Positions 27,010 through 34,956 of a stretch of 43,558 bases of DNA are shown piece after piece. Both the position numbers and the translations under genes were made by a program. The DNA lies in NCBI GenBank assembly GCA_014239255.1, contig JAAZZE010000013.1, positions 1-43,558 on the forward strand. Reading direction: 5' to 3'. A model generated the notes under the pieces. The model was given only the letters and a program-made list of their open reading frames with translations, was not told the DNA's origin and searched no databases. Numbering within the stretch: position 1 is the stretch's first letter; each line of letters starts with the position of its first letter. The stretch comes from Gammaproteobacteria bacterium. Lineage in GTDB: Bacteria > Pseudomonadota > Gammaproteobacteria > Arenicellales > UBA868.

Positions 27010-28380
27010 ATGACAGCACAACAACAGCAGCAACCACAGCAGCCTCAACAACAAGCCATGGTGAGCCGAGATGCGGCGCACCTGGTTCATCCTTTACACA
27101 ACCCTGCGGCTCACGCATCAGCCCGGGTTTGGGTGGGTGGTGAAGGCGCTTACCTTGTTGATGCGGACGGTAATCGTTTTATCGATTGTCTGTCGGGGCT
27201 TTGGTGCAATACCGCCGGTAACGGCCGCGCTGAACTTGCCGATGCCGCAGCGAGTCAGATGCGGCAAATGGGATTTGCTTCTGGTTATGCCGGCAGCACT
27301 AATCCGAGAGCTATTGAATTAGCAGAACGCCTGGCGAGCCTTACCTACCCGAATATTAATCATTTTTACCTCACCTCCGGTGGCGGTGAGGCGACCGATA
27401 GTAATATCAAACTGGCACGTTACTACTGGAAGCTTAAAGGTAAGCCTGAGAAAACCAAGGTGATTTCACGTATCTGGGGATACCATGGCGTTACTTTTGC
27501 CGCGATGTGTGCGACCGGGATTGCGCCGTATTGGGAAATGTTTGAGCCAAGAATTCCAGGATTTGTCCATATCCCCAGTCCATACCCCTACTTGTATCAA
27601 ACGCCGGAGGACGCCCCTAGCCAAGGTATAGCTGCTGCCAACGAATTGGAAAAGAAAATCCTGGAAGAAGGTCCCGAAACAGTCGCAATGTTTATTGCAG
27701 AACCCGTCCAGGGCGCTGGTGGTGTGCTCGTACCGCAGGATGATTATTTCCCTCGCATTCGCGAGATATGTGACCAATACGATGTATTGCTGGTGTCCGA
27801 TGAGGTTATCACTGGCTTTGGCCGTACCGGCTGTATGTTCGGGCTAGAGCACTGGGGAGTCGAGCCGGACCTTATGCAGTTTGCCAAGGCGATCACGTCA
27901 GGGTATTTCCCGCTGGGGGGTATTGGCATCAGTGACGAGATTGCCACGGTAATGAATGAGAGCGGATCCCCATGGATGCACGCTTATACCTATAGTTCGC
28001 ACCCTGTGGGTTGCGCAGTTGCTCTGGCAATGTTGGATATCATCGAGAAAGAAAATTTTGTCGATCAAGCCCGCCAGAAAGGTCAACGTCTTCTGGGTAA
28101 GTTGCAAGATGCCCTGGCCGATCACCCGCACGTGGGTGAGGTCCGCGGATTGGGCTTGATGTGCGCAGTAGAGTACGTAAAAGACAAGGGAACAAAGGAG
28201 CCTTTTGCTCCAAGCGATGCGATCGGGCCGAGAATCCATGCCGAAACTGTCGAGCGTGGAATGTTTTCTCGGGTTCGCGGAGATGTTTATTGCATAGCGC
28301 CACCTATCGTCGCCGATGAGCAGACTCTGGATCGGATCCCCGAGATTCTGGCTGAAGCAACGATAGCAGTGCTGGGGTGA
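27010..28380 (+). CDS. Class-III aminotransferase, likely beta-alanine/omega-amino acid:pyruvate, with Q-rich N-terminus
   Basis: 456 residues. Class-III motifs: CLSGLWCNTAGNGRAELADAAA, YLTSGGGEATDSNIKLARYYW, HGVTFAAMCATG, the PLP-phosphate/aspartate segment LLVSDEVITGFGRTG, and the Schiff-base lysine in MQFAKAITSGYFPLGG. It closes the pyrimidine run, 57 bp after preA, so the natural substrate is beta-alanine (from uracil) or 3-aminoisobutyrate (from thymine), giving the semialdehyde. Taurine or other omega-amino acids are possible. Residues 4-15 are almost all Gln with two Pro; the well-placed GGAGG belongs to the ATG at 27010, but a second in-frame ATG at 27058 would remove the tract. Confidence 0.88.
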   Translation: MTAQQQQQPQQPQQQAMVSRDAAHLVHPLHNPAAHASARVWVGGEGAYLVDADGNRFIDCLSGLWCNTAGNGRAELADAAASQMRQMGFASGYAGSTNPRAIELAERLASLTYPNINHFYLTSGGGEATDSNIKLARYYWKLKGKPEKTKVISRIWGYHGVTFAAMCATGIAPYWEMFEPRIPGFVHIPSPYPYLYQTPEDAPSQGIAAANELEKKILEEGPETVAMFIAEPVQGAGGVLVPQDDYFPRIREICDQYDVLLVSDEVITGFGRTGCMFGLEHWGVEPDLMQFAKAITSGYFPLGGIGISDEIATVMNESGSPWMHAYTYSSHPVGCAVALAMLDIIEKENFVDQARQKGQRLLGKLQDALADHPHVGEVRGLGLMCAVEYVKDKGTKEPFAPSDAIGPRIHAETVERGMFSRVRGDVYCIAPPIVADEQTLDRIPEILAEATIAVLG

Positions 28381-28487
28381 AACCCGCGCTCACCGTACCT
28401 TTGAGTTTGCATTGACTGTCGTAGTTTGATCACCAAATGACTTGCGATTGAAACTGTTCGTATGCCTCAGTTGCTAGACTTGGGCAC

Positions 28488-30065
28488 ATGGGGGCTATAA
28501 AGAAGTCAGCCGAAAAAGGTGGGACTCGGCAAACCCGCAAACGGGCACGCGCGCAGCGCAAGGCTGAACGCAGCGCAGCCACACGGGTTGCACAACTTGG
28601 TTTTGGCCCATTGCGAAACCGCTACCCGCCTATGGAACCCTTGTCCGAAGACCAGGTCGAGGCAATTCATCAGGCGTCGCTTAAGGTGATCCGTGATCTT
28701 GGGATTGAGATCATGAGCGAGTCCGTGCGCCAGGCTTTTGCCCGCCAAGGCGCAAAGGTTGATCACGATACCGGGATTGTCTGCGCAGACCCGCAGATGA
28801 TTCTCGATCTGGTAGGCCAGGCACCGGCTGAAATTACGCTGACGCCCCGCAACCCGGCGCATGCAATAACCTTGGGGGGCAACCACGTGCATTTCGGGTT
28901 GGTTTCAGGCCCGCCCAATGTACATGACCGGGTCAATGGCCGGCGCCCTGGCAATTTTACCGATTACCAGCGGCTGATCAGTTTGGGGCAATACTTCAAC
29001 GCCATCAGCGTTTTTGGTAACCAGACCGTAGCGCCGCAGGATTTGCCCGCGGGAACTCGCCACCTCGATAGCTACCGGGCCAATCTGACTCTGGCCGACA
29101 AGGTGTTTTCTGCTATACCGATAGGCCGGGGACGGGTAAATGATGCTGTCCAGATGTTGGCGCTGGCACGTGGTATCAGTGTTGACGATTTGCGCCAGAG
29201 TCCGAGTTTGATCGGAAACATCAATATTAATTCGCCACGCAAACTTGATGAAGCCATGTCGGATGGGGCTTTGGCACTGGCGGCCCATGGCCAGGCGGTC
29301 ATTGTGACACCGTTTACATTGCTGGGAGCAATGACTCCAGTAACATTGGCCGCCGGTCTTGTGCAACAAAATGCAGAAGCCCTTATGGGCTTGGCGATGA
29401 TTCAGCTGTTCTATCCTGGAAATCCAGTGATCTATGGTGGCTTCACCTCGAATGTGGATATGCGCTCTGGAGCACCGGCGTTTGGTACGCCTGAGAACGC
29501 CAAAGCCAACCTCGCCGGGGGGCAACTGGCACGACGTTACGGTTTGCCATACCGAACCAGTGCCTGCAATGCCTCCAACGCTGCTGACGCCCAGGGTGTC
29601 TATGAAACCCAGATGGCGTTATGGGGTGCTGTGATGGGGCATGGCAACCTTGTTTATCATGCAGCAGGATGGCTCGAAGGGGGGCTGGTGGCCTCCTTTG
29701 AAAAGCTTGTACTCGATATCGAGCTAATTCAGCATTTAGTGCATTTGCTACAGCCCATTGACACCTCAGAGAGCGAACTCGGACTGGATGCGATCGCTGC
29801 TGTCGCACCGGGAGGGCACTTTTTTGGCACCGAACACACTATGGCCCGTTATGAAAATGCCTTTTATGAACCTTTTTTGAGCGACTGGCAAAATAGTGAA
29901 AGTTGGGTCGCGGCCGGTGCGGCTGATGCGACCGAACGAGCGACCAATACCTGGCAGGATATTTTAAAAGACTTCGAAGCACCTCCACTGGATGTAGCAC
30001 GCCGGGAGGCTTTGGACGACTTCGTCACAAGGCGTAAAAAGGAGATTGGCAGCGGTGACCCTTGA
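28488..30065 (+). CDS. MttB-superfamily (trimethylamine methyltransferase-like) protein without pyrrolysine
   Basis: 525 residues, read with no in-frame amber, so it belongs to the non-pyrrolysine branch of the MttB superfamily (as glycine betaine methyltransferase MtgB does). The barrel is recognisable: EDQVEAIHQASLKVIRDLGIEIMSESV near the start, then HLDSYRANLTLADKVF, VTPFTLLGAMTPVTLAAGLVQQNAEAL, YGGFTSNVDMRSGAPAFGTPE and MGHGNLVYHAAGWLEGGL. These enzymes move a methyl group from a quaternary or tertiary amine to a corrinoid protein, but no corrinoid protein or reactivase gene is in the window. The first ~35 residues are Lys/Arg-rich and look disordered. It starts 107 bp after the aminotransferase and may be transcribed separately. 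Substrate unknown. Confidence 0.88.
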   Translation: MGAIKKSAEKGGTRQTRKRARAQRKAERSAATRVAQLGFGPLRNRYPPMEPLSEDQVEAIHQASLKVIRDLGIEIMSESVRQAFARQGAKVDHDTGIVCADPQMILDLVGQAPAEITLTPRNPAHAITLGGNHVHFGLVSGPPNVHDRVNGRRPGNFTDYQRLISLGQYFNAISVFGNQTVAPQDLPAGTRHLDSYRANLTLADKVFSAIPIGRGRVNDAVQMLALARGISVDDLRQSPSLIGNININSPRKLDEAMSDGALALAAHGQAVIVTPFTLLGAMTPVTLAAGLVQQNAEALMGLAMIQLFYPGNPVIYGGFTSNVDMRSGAPAFGTPENAKANLAGGQLARRYGLPYRTSACNASNAADAQGVYETQMALWGAVMGHGNLVYHAAGWLEGGLVASFEKLVLDIELIQHLVHLLQPIDTSESELGLDAIAAVAPGGHFFGTEHTMARYENAFYEPFLSDWQNSESWVAAGAADATERATNTWQDILKDFEAPPLDVARREALDDFVTRRKKEIGSGDP

Positions 30066-30440
30066 GACGATAAAAGCTGGCGTTATATAGAAAAGTACCA
30101 ACGAGTTTAAATGTACGGTTGCGCACTGACTGAACAGTGAGTCTGATTAAGATGTTTGTTAGCCTGGTTCATTGAATATCGCAAATGTTCTGGATTTTTC
30201 TGCAATGATTGGGACATTGGCGGCAATAGGAATGGTATTGTTTCAGAACGGAATCCAACCACTTAGAGGTTAGTACAGTAGCGCCGATAAATCGCGCTCT
30301 AATAAATGGGATTCAATAACGCTGAGGGTAGTCACTAACGAGGATACTGAACTGCATTATTGAATGCACAACCTGGCGCAAAGTTATGAGTTTTGCCTGA
30401 TTTGCAGTTGGATTGTCGAGGGAAATAAAGAGGAATAATT
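30066..30440. other. 375-bp gap before the autotransporter gene
   Basis: AT-richer than the flanking genes and without a credible open frame. It probably carries the promoter and leader for the autotransporter; AAGAGGAA lies just upstream of the TTG start at 30441. I see no strong hairpin, repeat or conserved promoter pair. Confidence 0.5.
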
Positions 30441-32600
30441 TTGTTGCTGTTTAACCTAAGATGGTTTCAGTTCCGGTTGACTTGTCGGCTTGCGCTGTCG
30501 ATCGTGCTTTGGGTCGGGTGGCCTTTGAGTGCTTTTTCGGAAGGCGACTGTGGTGGTTGTGTTGATCCGGTCGGCCAGGGTGATGCACCGGGATCGACCG
30601 AAGGTGGGAACACCACAGAGATTACGGTACCCACGCCAAATCCGGATTTCCTTGGAATCGCAGTAGTTGATACGGGTGTACAGTTGCGCGCGCCGATGTC
30701 AACGCAAACGCTGCTACCGGGCAGTAGAAGTTTCGCAGGAGGTAGCCCGCTCACGGACTCCGCTCAACATGGCACTGTGGTTGCGCAACTAATTTTGAGT
30801 CTCGCTCCTCAAAGCAAAATACTCTCAGTAAAGACATCCAACGGCGGTCGGTCGGTTTCGACATCTTCCTTTTACCAAGGCTTGTTGTACGCTACGTCGA
30901 TTCCCTCTATCCGGGTTATCAATCACTCCAATGCAGCCCTTGCGAGGGTACCAAGGAACGCGATGCTCGCGGTGGCAGCTGCCGGCAAGGTCATAGTGAT
31001 GCAGGCCGGCAATGATCAGGCGGCAAGACCACGCGGTGACGCGTTGTATGCTCCTATACTTGGGGGGAAGGCTCTTATTGTCGGTGGGCTTAACCCCAAT
31101 GGGCGATTGTATGGCCGTGGTAACCGAGCTGGATCCTATGCGAGTCATTATGTGGTGGCTCTGGCAGGCTCACGATTTTCCCGATCCTGGGGTACCTCGT
31201 TTGCTGTGCCACGGGCAAGCGCACTGGCGGCCCGTTTGTTCCAGACCTGGCCTAACCTCAAGGCTGCAGAGGTGGTTGATATTATTAAACGATCAGCCAC
31301 TGATATGGGAACACCCGGAGTGGATGCGGTATATGGCTGGGGGCGGATCAATTTCGTACGAGCCTTTCAGCCATTGGGGCCAGTGACTCCACCGCCATCC
31401 GGCCCGACTGACTCGAAGAAAGAACCTGATGAGATCGACGATCCTGTGGAGGATGATTACGGTGCTAAGCGCTTACGGCTTAGTCCCGCCATTTACTCGG
31501 CCATAGCCCAGCAAGGTCTTTTTTCTCAGGCGGTGGTGGTTGACCGTTACGACCGCGATTTCAGATTGAACGTCGCTGCTCTTTCGAGTGTGCGTGATGA
31601 TAAGGCGCGTGCCCGACAGATACTGCACCGCTGGTCGCAAGAAAGCACGGCCGACATACTGAGCGAAGGCCTTGGTTATCGATTACTATCTTACCGCCAT
31701 GCTGGTTATTCCACAGCGGGTGACGTGGAGCCTGCGTTAGGGTTTGATACAAAGATTGGCGATCACTACACGATACGGTTGGGCTACAACTCTCGGCCAA
31801 CACCCGATACTGATGCGGTCTATTGGTTGCAGGAAAACCACTTTGCAGCGCCTGCAGGGGCCGCGTGGGATCAAGGTCTGATTGGGCAATACAGTGATGA
31901 AGGGGTCCACAGCCAGGGTACATACCAGATCAATCCGCTTTGGCGGCTCGGGTTTAACATGGCCAAGGTTGATAGCGAAGGTGATACAGCTCATGACAGC
32001 CAACAACTTAACGTTGTATCCCATTTTGGAGGGTCGGACTGGGGTTTCGCCTTGGAAGGCGGTCTGCTCAATGAATCAGGTAGCTTGCTTGGTGGCTCGG
32101 TTGGTGGTGCGCTGAGTGTTCGCGATGCGCAGACACGCTCTGGGCGGTTGACTGCTTATCGGCGTCTTGATCAAAACTGGGCCCTTATTGGTGCTTATAC
32201 AGAGGGGCTGACCCAGGTGACCGATCGACCAGGCGGGTTACTTGGGGATTTCTCGACCCTCGCCAGCAATGCGTGGCTCATTGGTCTTTCTGCCAAGGAC
32301 CTTTTTTCGCCGGCCGATACGGCCAGTGTCTCGATATCGCAGCCATTGCGAGCCTTTGCCGGGGACGCTGCGTTGGATATTGCCTATGATCTGAGTGCGC
32401 AAGGGCAGGTTTTGCGTCATCAACAGCGGGTCAGTTTGGCGCCCGGCGGTGTAGAGACCCTGCTCGAATTTGTCTATTCCAGGCCGATCACATCAAAGCT
32501 GACACTTGGCAGTTATTTCGCCTTACGCGATCAACCTAACCACGATAGGTTGGCAGGCTTGCAAATGCACTGGATGGGCGTTGTGCAAGGGTCTTTCTGA
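30441..32600 (+). CDS. Subtilisin-type (S8) serine protease autotransporter
   Basis: 719 residues from TTG 30441. A signal peptide (CRLALSIVLWVGWPLSAFS) is followed by a short Cys/Gly linker and an S8 protease domain with D77 (AVVDTGVQL), H110 (SAQHGTVVAQLILSLAP), oxyanion-hole N191 (VMQAGND) and nucleophile S253 (SWGTSFAVPRASALAARLFQ). After a Pro/Asp-rich linker (~318-345), residues ~346-719 alternate polar and hydrophobic residues, repeat short beta-like strands, and end in the terminal Phe of MHWMGVVQGSF, as outer-membrane barrels do. I therefore read it as a type V secreted protease whose ~280-residue passenger is displayed or released at the surface. I did not verify the classical autotransporter barrel domain. 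It stands alone between the methyltransferase and the M24 operon. Confidence 0.8.
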   Translation: MLLFNLRWFQFRLTCRLALSIVLWVGWPLSAFSEGDCGGCVDPVGQGDAPGSTEGGNTTEITVPTPNPDFLGIAVVDTGVQLRAPMSTQTLLPGSRSFAGGSPLTDSAQHGTVVAQLILSLAPQSKILSVKTSNGGRSVSTSSFYQGLLYATSIPSIRVINHSNAALARVPRNAMLAVAAAGKVIVMQAGNDQAARPRGDALYAPILGGKALIVGGLNPNGRLYGRGNRAGSYASHYVVALAGSRFSRSWGTSFAVPRASALAARLFQTWPNLKAAEVVDIIKRSATDMGTPGVDAVYGWGRINFVRAFQPLGPVTPPPSGPTDSKKEPDEIDDPVEDDYGAKRLRLSPAIYSAIAQQGLFSQAVVVDRYDRDFRLNVAALSSVRDDKARARQILHRWSQESTADILSEGLGYRLLSYRHAGYSTAGDVEPALGFDTKIGDHYTIRLGYNSRPTPDTDAVYWLQENHFAAPAGAAWDQGLIGQYSDEGVHSQGTYQINPLWRLGFNMAKVDSEGDTAHDSQQLNVVSHFGGSDWGFALEGGLLNESGSLLGGSVGGALSVRDAQTRSGRLTAYRRLDQNWALIGAYTEGLTQVTDRPGGLLGDFSTLASNAWLIGLSAKDLFSPADTASVSISQPLRAFAGDAALDIAYDLSAQGQVLRHQQRVSLAPGGVETLLEFVYSRPITSKLTLGSYFALRDQPNHDRLAGLQMHWMGVVQGSF

Positions 32601-32696
32601 GTCGGACCGAGGATAAATTCTGATTTTTACATTGGTCTTTTTGCCTTCGGATTACTGCCAGTCCGATTTGCTAACATTGAGAACCTGGAGTCATTG

Positions 32697-33941
32697 ATGC
32701 CGATAGAGTCGATAAAAGCTGTGCCAAAAGTGTCGCGCCAGCACGGCGCTATGGAATATAGCGATTGCCCGGTCGATCTTGACGTGGTGCGTAAATATCG
32801 CTTGCACCGGTTGCGCTTGGAGATGGAGCGCGCCGATGTTGCCGGGTTGTTGTTGTTCGACCAGATCAATACCCGCTATGCAACTGATGCAACAAATATG
32901 CAGGTCTGGTGTTCGCACTATGAGACCCGCTGTGTTTTTATTGCGCTTGATGGGCCAGTGGTCTTGTTCGATTACGCTAATCACCCTCATCTTGCTGAAG
33001 GCTTGCCGGGGATTGATGAGTACCGGGTGATCCCATCGTTTTACTATTTTTCCGCCGGTTATCACGGCGAGGCAAGAGCGCAGGTCTTCGCCAGCCAGAT
33101 TGACGACCTGCTACGCCAACACGGCGGCGACAACCGGCAATTAGCGGTAGACCGCCTGTCTTTTATGGCCTGTGACGCCCTTCGCCAGAAGGGGTTGACG
33201 CTTGTCGATGGAGAGGCGATTGCCGAGCACTCTCGCGCTGTTAAGTCAGCGGAAGAGCTCACCTTGATGCGCGCATCGATGGCAGTTTGCGAGCAGGGCT
33301 GCCAGGCCATGCACGAGGCCTTGCAGCCCGGCATTACAGAAAACGCCCTGTGGGCCCGACTGCACGAAACCAATATCCGTCTGGGGGGAGAGTGGATCGA
33401 GACCCGGCTGCTATCTTCGGGCCCGCGAACCAATCCCTGGTTCCGTGAGTGCTCGATGCGTTCTATAGAAAGGGATGATCTGGTCAGTTTTGATACCGAT
33501 CTGATCGGCCCCTATGGGTATTGCTCGGATATCTCGCGCGCCTGGTTATGTGGGGATCGCCCGAATGACGAGCAGCGCCGCCTGTATGCAGCCGCTTATG
33601 AACAAATTGAAACCAATATTGCGGTGCTGGGTCCCGGACTGAGTTTCCGGGAGGTATCACAGCGGTGCTGGAGTATTCCAAATGCTTATCTGTCCCAACG
33701 GTACCCATCCTTAATGCATGGTGTTGGATTGGCTGATGAATATCCCAGCATTAAACACTGGGTTGATTTTGAAGCCAAAGCCTACGAAGGTGTTTTACAG
33801 CCAGGAATGGTTCTTTGTGTTGAATCATTTATTGGTGTCGAAGGCGGGCGTGAAGGCGTCAAACTCGAAGAACAGGTTATCATTACTGAAACCGGCATCG
33901 AGCGGATGTCCTCTTATCCATTTGAGGTCGATTGGCTATAG
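32697..33941 (+). CDS. dddP: M24-family metalloprotein closely resembling DMSP lyase DddP
   Basis: 414 residues from ATG 32697 with CTGGAG upstream; a TTG codon directly before it is also open. It follows DddP across its length: INTRYATDATNMQVWCSHY, GGEWIETRLLSSGPRTNPWF, SFDTDLIGPYGYCSDISRAW and LMHGVGLADEYP. The six metal ligands known for DddP align with unchanged spacing as D266, D268, D278, H341, E376 and E391, and the catalytic Asp, six residues after the metal His, is D347. DddP cleaves dimethylsulfoniopropionate to dimethyl sulfide and acrylate. Family homologs also include creatinases and Xaa-Pro peptidases, and the downstream genes are not classical acrylate-catabolism genes, so another betaine or amide substrate is possible. 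It is the first gene of a five-gene operon. Confidence 0.75.
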   Translation: MPIESIKAVPKVSRQHGAMEYSDCPVDLDVVRKYRLHRLRLEMERADVAGLLLFDQINTRYATDATNMQVWCSHYETRCVFIALDGPVVLFDYANHPHLAEGLPGIDEYRVIPSFYYFSAGYHGEARAQVFASQIDDLLRQHGGDNRQLAVDRLSFMACDALRQKGLTLVDGEAIAEHSRAVKSAEELTLMRASMAVCEQGCQAMHEALQPGITENALWARLHETNIRLGGEWIETRLLSSGPRTNPWFRECSMRSIERDDLVSFDTDLIGPYGYCSDISRAWLCGDRPNDEQRRLYAAAYEQIETNIAVLGPGLSFREVSQRCWSIPNAYLSQRYPSLMHGVGLADEYPSIKHWVDFEAKAYEGVLQPGMVLCVESFIGVEGGREGVKLEEQVIITETGIERMSSYPFEVDWL

Positions 33942-33965
33942 CCCGATTAGCGCATCGCGAAACAA

Positions 33966-34943
33966 ATGAACGTTACTATTGATTGTCTTCAGTACTGCAA
34001 CTGGTCAAGCAGTATTTTTGACCAGATGGCGAAGGGCCAGCTGGATGCGGTGCACGTGACCATCTGTTATCACGAGGATTTTCGAGAAACGGTTGAAAAT
34101 ATGTCGCAGTGGCATCGCCTGTTTGAGGCCTATCCCGAGCGCATAGTGCATGGGCGCACTTCGGCAGATGTCATTTTGGCGCAGCAGAGTCAGCGAACCG
34201 CCGTATTCTTTGGCTTTCAGAATTGTTCGCCGATCGAATCCGATATCGGTCTGGTAGAAGTTTGCCATCAACTCGGAGCACGGTTCATGCAATTGTCCTA
34301 TAACAATCAATCCCTGTTGGCGAGCGGTTGTTATGAGGAGGTCGATTCAGGTATTACCCGAATGGGTAAGCAGGTTATCGCCGAGATGAATCGTGTTGGC
34401 CTGGTCGTGGACATGAGTCACTCCGGTGAGCGATCAACGTTGGAGGCTATAGCGGCGTCTGCACGACCCATAGCGATTACCCATGCCAACCCTGCATCAT
34501 GGCATGGTGCTTTACGTAATAAATCTGATGCGGTGCTCAAGGCATTGGCAGAGTCCGGGGGAATGGTTGGGTTCTCCCTATACCCACATCATCTGCGTGA
34601 TGGCAGCGAGTGCAGTTTGCAAAGTTTTTGCCGTATGGTTGCCGACACTGCAGACATTATTGGGATAGATCACATTGGCATTGGCTCTGATCTGTGCCAG
34701 GACCAACCCGACAGCGTGGTCACCTGGATGCGTAATGGACGGTGGACGCGGCAGACGGATTTTGGTGAAGGCTCAGCAGCGGCACCTGGCTTTCCTGCCC
34801 AGCCTCCCTGGTTCCAGGACAACCGTGATTTTCCAAATATCCGACTGGGGCTCGAAGAGGTTGGACTCGATCAGGATGCAGTAGCCGCCGTGATGGGCGG
34901 TAACTGGCTGGCGTTTTTTGAAAAATCGTTCGGGCCAGGCTGA
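33966..34943 (+). CDS. M19 membrane-dipeptidase-like protein with degenerate metal site
   Basis: 325 residues, ATG 33966, 24 bp after the M24 gene. The fold is that of renal/bacterial dipeptidases: VDMSHSGERSTLEAI (H152), IAITHANPASWHGALRNKSD (H173) and DHIGIGSDLCQD (D242) are present. However, the N-terminal HxD of the family reads I-D-C-L-Q-Y, and the bridging glutamate position in FGFQN is Gln85, so three of the five zinc ligands known for renal dipeptidase are gone. It is therefore unlikely to be an ordinary dinuclear dipeptidase; it may be a mononuclear hydrolase or a binding protein. The sequence FMQLSYNNQSLLASGCYEE looks strongly conserved in type. It should act with the M24 enzyme of the same operon. 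Confidence 0.78.
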   Translation: MNVTIDCLQYCNWSSSIFDQMAKGQLDAVHVTICYHEDFRETVENMSQWHRLFEAYPERIVHGRTSADVILAQQSQRTAVFFGFQNCSPIESDIGLVEVCHQLGARFMQLSYNNQSLLASGCYEEVDSGITRMGKQVIAEMNRVGLVVDMSHSGERSTLEAIAASARPIAITHANPASWHGALRNKSDAVLKALAESGGMVGFSLYPHHLRDGSECSLQSFCRMVADTADIIGIDHIGIGSDLCQDQPDSVVTWMRNGRWTRQTDFGEGSAAAPGFPAQPPWFQDNRDFPNIRLGLEEVGLDQDAVAAVMGGNWLAFFEKSFGPG

Positions 34944-34956
34944 ACTCTCTGATGCT

